Assembly (NCBI RefSeq): GCF_051401765.1
Contig: NW_027480532.1
Coordinates: 1,054,001-1,118,000 of the forward strand
DNA length: 64,000 bases
Direction: 5' to 3'
Source: Calliopsis andreniformis
Lineage: Eukaryota; Arthropoda; Insecta; Hymenoptera; Andrenidae
In this document: in pieces, positions 57,701 to 64,000 of the stretch
Position numbering within the stretch: the first letter of the stretch is position 1
Layout of the letters: every line of letters starts with the position of its first letter
Program-made: the position numbers and the translations under genes
The notes under the pieces: model-generated
Seen by the model: the letters and a program-made list of their open reading frames with translations, nothing else
Told to the model about the DNA's origin: nothing
Database searches by the model: none

Positions 57701-58683
57701 CTCAATCGTCAAGACTCAATACTCAATCTTCAATAGTCCATTCTCAATCCTCAATCCTCAATCCTCAATCCTCAATCCTCAATCCTCCATCCTCAATCGT
57801 CAGGCTTCAATCCTCAATACCCAATCCTCAGTCTTCAATCTTCAGTCCTCAGTCCTCAATTCTCAATCCTCAATCCTCAGTCCTCAGACCTCAAACCACA
57901 ATCCGCAACACTCAGCCCTCATCCTCATTCCTCAATCCTCAATCGTCAATCCTCAATCCTCAATCCTCAACCCTCAATCCTCAATGTTCAATCCTCAATA
58001 CCCAACCCTCAGTCTTCAATCCTCAATCCTCAATCCTCAATCTTCAGTCCTCAATCCTCAGTCCTCAAACCTCAATTCTGAATCCGCAATCCTGAATCCT
58101 CAATCTTCAGCCCTCAGTCCTGAACAATCAGTTGATATTCCTCGATCCTCAGTAGAATATCCTCAATTCACAGCTTTCAATACTCAATACTCAATCTGCA
58201 ATCCTCCAACCTGTATCCACAAACATCAATTTTCACCACTCAACCCTCAGCACTCATTCCTCAATGTTCAATCCTCAATCCTCAACTCTCAATCTTCGAT
58301 CCTCAATACTGAATCTTCAATCCTCAACTCTCAATCCTCAATCCTCAATCCTCAACCCTTATTCTTCAATCCTCAGTACCCAATCCTCAATCCTCAATCC
58401 TCAATCCTCAATCCTCAAATCTCAGTCCTCAATCCTCAATCCTCAATCCTCAGACCTGAAACATCAATATTCAACCCTCAGTCCTCGTCCTCAATCCACA
58501 AACCTCAATCCTCAATCCCCAATCTTCAATCATCAATATTCAATCTTCAATCCTCAATCCTCAATCCTCAATCCTCAATCCTCAATCCTCAATCTTCAAT
58601 TCTCAATACTCAGTGTTTAAAAAGCGGTTATATAACGGGCATTTGGCTCGTCCGCGAGATTCGTAATTTGTTGGTATACGTGA

Positions 58684-58708
58684 CCGACCGAAGGTGGCCT
58701 TCGGTCGG
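58684..58708. promoter_or_regulatory. Perfect 11-bp inverted repeat with 3-nt loop in the LTR
   Basis: CCGACCGAAGG and CCTTCGGTCGG flank TGG. The perfect GC-rich stem lies 70 bases inside the presumed LTR. A hairpin in the transcript or a dimeric protein site is possible. The function is unknown. Confidence 0.75.
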
Positions 58709-58819
58709 AGCATACGTTGTCCTAGCAGCAAAACACGATCAGCTGTCGTATGACTTGTTTTTGTCGTCAAAATTAAAGTTCAAACAAAGTAAGCGTTGTC
58801 GAGCAACGGTTTTGAACTC

Positions 58820-58853
58820 CAGGCTCGATGTCGAGTGGGGACATCGGAGCCTG
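58820..58853. promoter_or_regulatory. Near-perfect inverted repeat in the LTR
   Basis: CAGGCTCGATGTC at 58,820-58,832 pairs with GACATCGGAGCCTG at 58,840-58,853 with a single bulged base and a 7-nt loop. The function is unknown. Confidence 0.65.
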
Positions 58854-59049
58854 AAGGAGAGAGAGAGTACATCGTACTACATTAGCACGAGACAAAAGAT
58901 AATTTGTGAGCGCCGCGTAGTGGTAAAATTTGGCACGTCTTCCGCTTCGCGGAGACACGCGCGGCTCTCGCCCCAGTCGTCTTTCGACAATCAAGCTTGA
59001 CGCAGTCAGTGCGACCGTACGTCAAGCGCCTCTCAGCTCGCCAGTTTTC

Positions 59050-59087
59050 AGATTTCAAGTAGTTTGGTTACCAGACACTTGAAATCT
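59050..59087. promoter_or_regulatory. Perfect 11-bp inverted repeat with 16-nt loop in the LTR
   Basis: AGATTTCAAGT at 59,050-59,060 and ACTTGAAATCT at 59,077-59,087 are exact complements. The spacing of 16 bases would allow a stem-loop or paired transcription-factor half sites. The function is unknown. Confidence 0.7.
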
Positions 59088-59143
59088 CACTAGCTCTAAA
59101 AAGCTGAACCTCTGTCGCCGACAGACTAGGAAACTCTGCTCGA

Positions 59144-59166
59144 TTCGTACGTATAATACGTACGAA
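59144..59166. promoter_or_regulatory. Perfect 10-bp palindrome with 3-nt centre in the LTR
   Basis: TTCGTACGTA, TAA, TACGTACGAA. The arms are exact complements and the centre is AT-rich. It is a candidate dimer-binding site or hairpin. It is the third perfect inverted repeat within 480 bases. Confidence 0.75.
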
Positions 59167-59403
59167 AGAGCACCTGGTTTGTTTTAGGAGACAATTGATC
59201 GAGATTTGCACTCTTGGAATCGGGGCCTGCCCTGATTCTCTGAGTCTCGTTTCGTCTCGGAGCAACAAAGGCCGCTGCCTGTTGGATCCCTGAGAGACGG
59301 GTTACAACAGAGAGAGATAACGTACGTGCCTATCACCTCTGCGTTACTCGTGCTCTGCCACCCCGTTTAGTAGCAACCCCCGTGTGACGAATAGAAGCAC
59401 ACG

Positions 59404-59776
59404 GTAAGGTGAACGGAGTCGCCGAGCCTCTGGCCGTCCTCAGCCTCCAGGACCAGCAATTCGCTGGTTATAGCGTGTCCCTCCGCTCACGAATCCCTAA
59501 ATTACTTGGATTCGTACGGAACGAACCTTTCCAAAAGGTGCAAGGCGAAGAGAAGAGGTCCCTCCTCCTCTCAAGCCACTCGTTCATCGACTTCTTCTTC
59601 GCGCCAGAAGAAGAGTCGATAATACAGTCCACTGCATTACCTTTGCGTTACAGGCAAGGTTTTGCTATCCCCTCCAAATAGGCTCGCGAGCGCAGCCTGG
59701 AGTTGGGAATCTTTGGTATAGCCAGATTTACACTCTTGCTTACCGCCGCGGTTCCGCCGCTATCTCTCTTTTTCAG
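59404..59776 (+). other. Candidate intron in the LTR/leader (splice-site matches only)
   Basis: ACG|GTAAGG at 59,401-59,409 is a good splice donor. TATCTCTCTTTTTCAG ending at 59,776 is a strong acceptor with an unbroken pyrimidine tract. Removing this 373-base interval would shorten the region ahead of gag. The evidence is motif matching only, and the transcription start is unknown. A reading frame of 90 codons inside the interval begins with GTG and has no recognisable content. Confidence 0.3.
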
Positions 59777-59893
59777 ACGTCAACGTCGCTAAGGGGAGCC
59801 GGCGTCACCACCAGCCAAGGCCCTCCGATCCGCCGCCGTCCTTTCCAGCCGACGAGGACCGGAGCCAGCGCCCAGCCCCCTACACAGAAGCTA

Positions 59894-59899
59894 AATAAA
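59894..59899 (+). promoter_or_regulatory. AATAAA polyadenylation-type signal in the LTR
   Basis: AATAAA within GCTAAATAAACG, about 125 bases before the presumed LTR end. LTRs usually carry one such signal. Its position upstream of the TATA-like motif is unusual, so one of the two assignments may be wrong. Confidence 0.4.
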
Positions 59900-59933
59900 C
59901 GTCGTTTCCAAGCCCTTTTCAGGGCCGACAAAA

Positions 59934-59940
59934 TATAAAA
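59934..59940 (+). promoter_or_regulatory. TATA-like motif near the LTR 3' end
   Basis: TATAAAA within ACAAAATATAAAACTCG, about 190 bases before the gag start. It could be a core promoter element, but then the repeated R region would be short. No initiator sequence is clear. Confidence 0.35.
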
Positions 59941-60028
59941 CTCGTGTCTTCGTTTTCTTTCGTATCCCCTCAATCTCACCTCATCCGGACCTCCGTTGGA
60001 TCCCTTATTTTAAGCGATTCCAACAAAA

Positions 60029-60046
60029 GGTCCTTCGAGCCGGATC
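60029..60046 (+). other. Candidate primer-binding site
   Basis: GGTCCTTCGAGCCGGATC lies just after the proposed LTR end. It contains TTCGAGCC, resembling the complement of a tRNA T-loop region, which is what a tRNA-primed element needs here. The classical TGG start is missing (AGG is seen), so priming by an internal tRNA segment, a mutated site or a wrong LTR boundary are all possible. Confidence 0.4.
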
Positions 60047-60125
60047 GAAAGGTTGAGAAAGGGTGAAAGAAACGATCACTTCAGGTTGACCTTCGAGCAG
60101 TGTTTACCTCTCGAAGTATATCACC

Positions 60126-63100
60126 ATGTCGAACCCCGTAAAGGAGCAGTTGACTCTTCCTGCCCTGGAGGTCGAGATGGAGGATATTCAGTCACGAATT
60201 CGGGGAATGACCCGACTCGTGACTAATCTGAAGAAAAAGGGGCGAAATAATTATACCATCTCTCTCCTCAAACAGAAGTTGGAGTATGTAACTGACGTTT
60301 GGAGGGACATCCAAGAGCGAGTTAAACAGCTCAAAAAGGAGGTCCCTGACAGCAAACGGAAGGTCATACCCTTCTTCGGCGAGAGCACGATGGATGATGC
60401 AGAAGATGCGTTCCATGAAGCTCAGAACTTCCTGATGACGGAATTGGACAGCCTCATACAGGAAAAGGAATCGGCTGGATTCGGCAACCCCGGGAATACC
60501 GCGGGTGCCGGAGCAACCGGCCAGCCTAGTACGCTTGAGCTTCCCAAGCAGAATTTACCGAGATTTAGCGGAGATCCGCGAAAGTGGTGTCACTTTGCGG
60601 ATCTGTTCACCGCCAGCATAATCAAAGATCAACGGTTGTCAGATGCGCAACGTTTGCAATATCTGAACGGCTGCTTGGAAGGAGAGGCACTCGCATCGAT
60701 TGCCACGCTTGAAATTGCGGATCGCAATTTCAAGCCGGCGTGGGATACCCTGACCGAACAATTCGGGAACCCACGTCGCATGGTGCTTCAGCTTCTCGCA
60801 ACATTCACGAAGCTGAAGCCGATCAGGACGGGCGACATAGAAAGCCTGCAACAGGTCACCGTCGGCTGGAAACAAACGCTCGCCGCGCTCCAGAAGCTGG
60901 GGCGCAAGGTAGAGCATTACAGCGACGTGTTGGTCATCCTGATAAAATCTAAGTTGGACCAATCCCTAGAATGGGAATGGGAGGGCACGCAAAAGCTCAA
61001 CCAAGAAATCCCCTCATTTAATGAGATGTTGGATTTTCTCAGGGAGCAAGAGCACAGACTGCACGTGCTGATCAACCCGGTACAAAAACAAGCGGTTGAC
61101 CCCACGTCAAAACCTCGCATACGGCAACATAACGCCGTAGTCGAAAGCTCTCCCGGTCCAACCTTGGAGTGTACATTCTGCGGACTGACGCACGGAATTA
61201 CAACGTGCAAAAAGTTCAAGCTGCTCACGCCTGAATTGCGCTTCCATTATATTAAAGCGAATCAGTCGTGTATAAACTGTCTCGCTTCGACTCACACAGT
61301 CGCGCGTTGCCCTAAGAACGCAGCGTGTACAAAGTGCAGTAAGAAGCATCACACTATTCTGCACTTTGACGCACCACAAGTCGGCACAGGCAATCGTCGG
61401 TCGACGAAAAAGCCACAGCAGGGCCAGCGGGAAGCGGGACGGAGTAACGTCTCCGCACGTGAGCCCGCGAATGTAAACACGAAATCTCGTGCTTCTACAT
61501 CAAGCGCCGACGTGACGTCGCACTGTAGTGCGACGGAGAGCGGAACACCAGCTGTGTTTCTGGCGACGGCAAATGTGCGAGTCATAGGAAAGGGAGGCAC
61601 GACGCGCATCGCGCGTGCACTCATAGACCAGGGCTCGGAAGCCTCCTTCATTTCCGCGAACCTCGCAAATGACTTGCGACTCGCGAGAAGGAAAACCCCA
61701 GCCACAGTTACGGGCTTGGCGGGCGGAAAAGCCCAGGATATAAAATATAGCGTGGATATCGAGTTCGGTTCGACACGTTGCACTGAGGAGGCGTTCCGCA
61801 CCAGTGCATACGTGGTGTCCCGAATCACCTCGTATGCCCCGCCGTCGGTTCACGTGCCGGAATACACCGCGTTGCGTGAACTGACACTCGCGGATCCTGA
61901 CCCCGCTTCAGACCGCCCAATAGAGGTGCTGATCGGAGCTGGGACATATGCGAGTATCATTCGACCAGGGCTTCGGCGATTCGGTAAGCGAGGGCCGATC
62001 GCGCAGGAAACAGCTTTAGGCTGGATACTGTCAGGCCCGGTCGACGCAGCCACCTCTTCCCCAAACCCCGTGAGGACGCTGCATTGCACCGTCCTCGAAT
62101 CGCTCGACAAAGCGATACGAAGGTTCTGGGAGATAGAGGAGATTCCCTCGAAATTGGTGAATACCAAGGCCGAGGACGAATGCGAAGAATACTTCGCAAA
62201 AACCGTCGCGCGAGACGCGACGGGACGATTCATCGTTCGGTTGCCCTTCAACCACGAAAACCCGGACGAGCTGTTGGGAGAATCTCTTCCAATAGCTCTC
62301 TCCGCGTTGACTAGGTTAAGGAAAAAACTGGACCTGGATCCAACCCTCATGAGGGAATACAGTGAGTTTCTCACTGAATATGAGTCGTTGAGTCATATGA
62401 CTCGCCTAGAGTTCCTCGACAAGACACGACTCTACATTCCACATAGAGCGGTTGTTCGAACGGAAAGCGCTACGACGAAGCTGCGCGTCGTGTTTAACGC
62501 TTCCAGTAAAACAGCGGGCGGACGCTCGCTGAACGACATCCTCCACGTAGGACCGAAGCTACAGAACGATATCACCGCTGTATTAACGCGGTGGCGTCTG
62601 TATCAATACGTGCTAGTAGCAGATATAGAGAAAATGTTTCGACAAATTCTCGTAGCTGCAGAGGATCGTCGATTCCAATGCATCGTGTGGCGCACGCCAG
62701 AAACCGAACGAAATATAGCGTTCGAGTTAAAAACCGTGACCTACGGTACGGCGTGTGCCCCATATTTATCGATGCGAACGCTTCTCGAGCTGAAAAAACA
62801 GGACGGCGACCGCTTCCCGCTCGCCGCTCCTATCCTCGAGAAGGACGTCTATGTTGACGACGTGTTTATGGGAGCTCCGGACAAACTATTGTTGGAGCAA
62901 ATCCGTAAACAAACGTGCGAGCTCTTACAGCAAGGTGGATTTAACCTTCGTAAGTGGGCTGGAAATTCGCCAGATTTATTAGGCAATATTCCACATAGCT
63001 CGCACTCCCACGCAGTCGACCTTGATTTGTTTGATAATTCCGAATTAAAGGTACTCGGTCTGCGATGGATTCCATCAGGAGATTTTTCTACTTCAATCTG

Positions 63101-63200
63101 CAACGTTTCCAACCGTCTGCAACACCGATCACAAAGCGTACTTTGTTTTCGGAAATTGCAAAATTATACGACCCTCTCGGCTGGCTTTCGCCAGTCGTGA
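60126..63200 (+). CDS. BEL/Pao gag-pol polyprotein, N-terminal part (Gag, protease, reverse transcriptase), frame broken near its end
   Basis: This frame of 1,024 codons starts at CACCATG, a good eukaryotic start context, about 100 bases after the presumed LTR. Residues 1-118 are charged and coiled-coil-like. Residues about 140-315 match a DUF1759-type Gag (PRFSGDP, WDTLTEQFGNP). Three zinc knuckles follow: C349-C352-H356-C361, C382-C385-H390-C395, and a third beginning C401-C404-H408. The aspartic protease has DQGS at 501-504 and LGWILSGP at 631-638. The reverse transcriptase has LRVVFNASSK near 786, a first catalytic Asp at 833 (ADIEKMF) and YVDD at 909-912. Gag packages the RNA, the protease cuts the polyprotein, and the polymerase copies RNA to DNA in cytoplasmic particles. 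After residue 987 the family-like sequence stops, and the last 37 residues to the TGA are out-of-frame. Confidence 0.92.
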   Translation: MSNPVKEQLTLPALEVEMEDIQSRIRGMTRLVTNLKKKGRNNYTISLLKQKLEYVTDVWRDIQERVKQLKKEVPDSKRKVIPFFGESTMDDAEDAFHEAQNFLMTELDSLIQEKESAGFGNPGNTAGAGATGQPSTLELPKQNLPRFSGDPRKWCHFADLFTASIIKDQRLSDAQRLQYLNGCLEGEALASIATLEIADRNFKPAWDTLTEQFGNPRRMVLQLLATFTKLKPIRTGDIESLQQVTVGWKQTLAALQKLGRKVEHYSDVLVILIKSKLDQSLEWEWEGTQKLNQEIPSFNEMLDFLREQEHRLHVLINPVQKQAVDPTSKPRIRQHNAVVESSPGPTLECTFCGLTHGITTCKKFKLLTPELRFHYIKANQSCINCLASTHTVARCPKNAACTKCSKKHHTILHFDAPQVGTGNRRSTKKPQQGQREAGRSNVSAREPANVNTKSRASTSSADVTSHCSATESGTPAVFLATANVRVIGKGGTTRIARALIDQGSEASFISANLANDLRLARRKTPATVTGLAGGKAQDIKYSVDIEFGSTRCTEEAFRTSAYVVSRITSYAPPSVHVPEYTALRELTLADPDPASDRPIEVLIGAGTYASIIRPGLRRFGKRGPIAQETALGWILSGPVDAATSSPNPVRTLHCTVLESLDKAIRRFWEIEEIPSKLVNTKAEDECEEYFAKTVARDATGRFIVRLPFNHENPDELLGESLPIALSALTRLRKKLDLDPTLMREYSEFLTEYESLSHMTRLEFLDKTRLYIPHRAVVRTESATTKLRVVFNASSKTAGGRSLNDILHVGPKLQNDITAVLTRWRLYQYVLVADIEKMFRQILVAAEDRRFQCIVWRTPETERNIAFELKTVTYGTACAPYLSMRTLLELKKQDGDRFPLAAPILEKDVYVDDVFMGAPDKLLLEQIRKQTCELLQQGGFNLRKWAGNSPDLLGNIPHSSHSHAVDLDLFDNSELKVLGLRWIPSGDFSTSICNVSNRLQHRSQSVLCFRKLQNYTTLSAGFRQS
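63083..63087 (+). other. Frame-break point: five-T run in pol
   Basis: Upstream homology is in the gag frame up to GGAGAT, and downstream homology begins with TACTTC in another frame. The only sequence between is TTTTTC. The simplest cause is one T missing from a homopolymer, which is also a common sequencing error. BEL/Pao elements normally keep gag-pol in a single frame here, so a programmed shift would be unusual. Confidence 0.75.
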
Positions 63201-64000
63201 TTCGCGCAAAAACTTTAATGCAGTCCCAATGGCTGGAAAAAATCCAGTGGGACGAGCAAGTTTCCGCGGAAACGCTCAAAATGTGGAACACATTTTGTGC
63301 GGATTGGAGCAGATTGAACCAGTGGAAACTTCCCCGATGGATCCGTTATGGAGCCGACACGACTTCTGTGGAACTGCACGGATTTTGTGACGCATCGCTC
63401 GCAGCCTATTCGGCTGTCACTTATTTAAGAGTGACGACGATAGACAACGGTGTGTTTACATCGCTGTTGATGGCAAAAACGCGAGTGGCTCCAATAAAAA
63501 CACAGTCGATCCCAGTTCTTGAATTGAACGGGGCCGTACTGCTAGCCGAGCTAATCTTGCACGTGAGAGACTCGCTTGCAATGAAAATAGATCGAGTAGT
63601 CTGTTGGACAGACTCAACTATCGCTCTAGCTTGGCTGAAAAAACACCCATCGACCTGGAAGGTTATAGTGGCCAACCGAGTGTCGAAAATCCAAACGGCC
63701 CTCCCGAACGCGGAATGGCGTTACGTGCCGACCCGTTCGAACCCCGCGGATTTAAATTCGCGCGGGATCGACGCGGCAGAATTTCTGCAGTCGAACCTAT
63801 GGACGTTTGGACCGACATGGCTGAGCGAAGCGGAAGCGCAATGGCCCGCCATACCCGCTTCCGTTGAGACCGATGAAAGCAAGCGCGTAGCGCATGCACA
63901 CGTAGCAACTCCGAAGCCGGAATGGGATTTTCTGTTCCGTTTTCAATCATGGAGAAAACTGTTACGTGTAACGGCGTACTGTCTTCGTTGGCGAAGACCG
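63089..64000 (+). pseudogene. BEL/Pao pol continuation in a shifted frame (Pao-type linker and RNase H), open at window end
   Basis: Codons in the frame starting at 63,089 are open for 304 residues to the last base. They continue the pol homology that the upstream frame loses at the T-run 63,083-63,087. The first part has the DPLGWL signature of the region catalogued as Pao-type Peptidase A17. RNase H follows at about 63,370-63,770, with acidic positions at 63,389 (FCDAS), 63,521 (ELNG), 63,611 (WTDST) and 63,749 (NPAD). RNase H removes the RNA strand during reverse transcription. Integrase should follow outside the window. There is no methionine near the start of this stretch, so it cannot be an independent gene. 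It is either separated by a one-base loss, joined by frameshifting, or split by a sequencing error. Confidence 0.88.

Larger units (their letters stand above)
1371..58290 (+). repeat. Subfamily A core module (AATTCACAGCTTTC), 14 dispersed copies
   Basis: A non-heptameric segment of about 130 bases, running from CAATCAGTTGA through TAGAATATCC (or TAGAATACCC), AATTCACAGCTTTC and CAATCTGCAATCC to GCACTCATTCCTC, occurs with AATTCACAGC starting at 1371, 3900, 10823, 13107, 15391, 24181, 27763, 34828, 37441, 47544, 50510, 52749, 56044 and 58165. Copies at 1371 and 27763 lack the usual 3' half, being joined early to CCAACCCTTATTC. Later copies from 50510 carry a GTTGGTATTCC variant, but the last one at 58165 has GTTGATATTCC. 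Start and end given are the outermost copies. Confidence 0.9.
1..58613 (+). repeat. Heptanucleotide (TCAATCC)n satellite array with higher-order structure
   Basis: A continuous array of a 7-base unit, TCAATCC on the plus strand, occupies more than nine tenths of the window and starts before its left edge. Runs of perfect units alternate with recurrent variants such as TCAATAC, TCAATCT, TCAACCC, TCAGTCC, TCAGACC, TCATTCT, TCAATTC and TGAATCC. Occasional 6- or 8-base spacings shift the phase. The plus strand is nearly devoid of G apart from these variants. No interruption by unrelated sequence is seen until 58,614. The heterogeneity and kilobase-scale duplications indicate spread by unequal exchange or amplification rather than templated addition of one motif. 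All long open frames here are a consequence of the repeat. Chromosomal position (centromeric, subtelomeric or interstitial) cannot be told from the sequence. Confidence 0.97.
58614..60025 (+). repeat. Putative 5' LTR of the BEL/Pao element (3' end estimated)
   Basis: Array sequence ends in ACTCAG and the next bases are TGTTTAAAAAGCGG, giving a TGT start as expected for this class. The proposed end is CCAACA at 60,020-60,025, giving the matching ACA terminus. It lies 100 bases before the gag start and directly before a candidate primer-binding site. The resulting length of about 1.4 kb is long for BEL elements, and the other LTR is not available for comparison, so the 3' end is an inference. 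The interval holds no convincing gene. It contains several strong inverted repeats, a TATA-like motif, an AATAAA and a pair of good splice-site matches. Confidence 0.6.
58614..64000 (+). mobile_element. BEL/Pao-type LTR retrotransposon, 5' part, inserted in the satellite
   Basis: The element begins where satellite sequence stops and continues past the right edge. The order is that of BEL/Pao elements: 5' LTR, short leader, then one gag-pol frame with DUF1759-like Gag, zinc knuckles, DUF1758-like aspartic protease, reverse transcriptase and RNase H. Integrase, the 3' LTR and the second target-site copy are not in the window. The coding part is open over about 3.9 kb apart from one frame break, so the insertion is fairly young. 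Base composition is mixed, in sharp contrast to the G-poor array. Confidence 0.93.

Noticed and set aside
1371..58290. Core modules as CENP-B-type centromere boxes
   Set aside because: The cores are AT-rich (TAGAATATC, AATTC) and do not contain the CENP-B box pattern with TTCG and CGGG, so no centromere claim can be based on them.
1..58613. CRISPR array or bacterial repeat locus
   Set aside because: The unit is 7 bases with no spacers, the flanking element is a eukaryotic LTR retrotransposon, and there are no cas-like genes.
1..58613. Canonical insect TTAGG or vertebrate TTAGGG telomere repeat
   Set aside because: The motif on the G-rich strand is GGATTGA, not TTAGG, and the array is heavily degenerate with kilobase duplications.
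1190..58620. Dozens of long plus-strand reading frames in the array (up to 1,569 codons) that could be taken for repetitive proteins
   Set aside because: The heptamer unit is stop-free in all three plus frames and gives the same peptide in each. Frames overlap with equivalent content, starts depend on chance ATG, GTG or TTG variants, and one frame runs straight into the LTR. No coding signature beyond the repeat is visible.
55488..59000. Fusion of a satellite-encoded protein to unique sequence ending at 59,000
   Set aside because: The tail is simply readthrough of the stop-free array into the LTR to the first TGA. The junction is a retrotransposon insertion point.
58773..59268. Two short minus-strand frames (73 and 66 codons) in the LTR
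   Set aside because: They are short and of non-descript composition, with no homology recognised and no promoter or splice context. They overlap palindromic LTR sequence.
59409..59681. A 90-codon plus-strand frame in the presumed LTR
   Set aside because: It starts with GTG, has no recognisable domain, and lies within the candidate intron and LTR. Length alone is not evidence.
60192..63950. Minus-strand and alternative plus-strand frames overlapping gag-pol
   Set aside because: They overlie the clearly homologous gag-pol frame and have no motifs of their own. They are shadows of codon usage in the real frame.
63089..64000. Downstream RNase H frame as a separate gene
   Set aside because: It lacks a start codon near its beginning and continues the upstream polyprotein homology without a gap, so it is the same pol interrupted by a frame break.

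Overview
The window is eukaryotic and contains two things: a very long heptanucleotide satellite array (1 to about 58,613) and the 5' part of a BEL/Pao LTR retrotransposon (58,614 to 64,000, running off the right edge). BEL/Pao elements are known from animals, and this gag-pol layout is typical of arthropods. An insect genome is the most economical reading, but the species cannot be named from the sequence.

Array. The basic unit is TCAATCC (G-rich strand GGATTGA). It is heavily varied (TCAATAC, TCAATCT, TCAACCC, TCAGTCC, TCAGACC, TCATTCT, TCAATTC, TGAATCC and others) and the plus strand is strongly depleted of G. On top of the heptamer there is higher-order structure. Tandem duplications have units of 104, 426, 438, 1165, 2239, 2284, 2525, 2819 and 3168 bp, and longer-range copies lie at offsets such as 7,211, 26,392 and 39,687 bp. 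At least 38 copies of a non-heptameric core (TAGAATATC followed by an AATTC motif) punctuate the array and fall into three subfamilies. Long open frames, up to about 1,570 codons, cover the array on the plus strand, but they follow from the repeat itself: a TCAATCC repeat spells the same heptapeptide in all three plus frames without a stop, while its complement has TGA in all three frames. I do not call them genes.

Retrotransposon. Array sequence stops abruptly at 58,613, in a context found intact elsewhere in the array, and TGTT starts a unique, GC-richer sequence. This is read as the 5' LTR (58,614 to about 60,025, end estimated), followed by a candidate primer-binding site and a short leader. 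A single gag-pol frame starts at 60,126 and encodes a coiled-coil N-terminus, a DUF1759-like Gag, three zinc knuckles, an aspartic protease with DQGS, and a reverse transcriptase with YVDD. The frame is broken near a five-T run at 63,083-63,087. The rest of pol (Pao-type linker and RNase H) stays open in another frame from about 63,089 to the window end. Integrase and the 3' LTR must lie to the right. The element apparently jumped into the satellite, so the array probably resumes beyond it.

No host protein-coding gene, tRNA, rRNA or CRISPR array is supported anywhere in the window.
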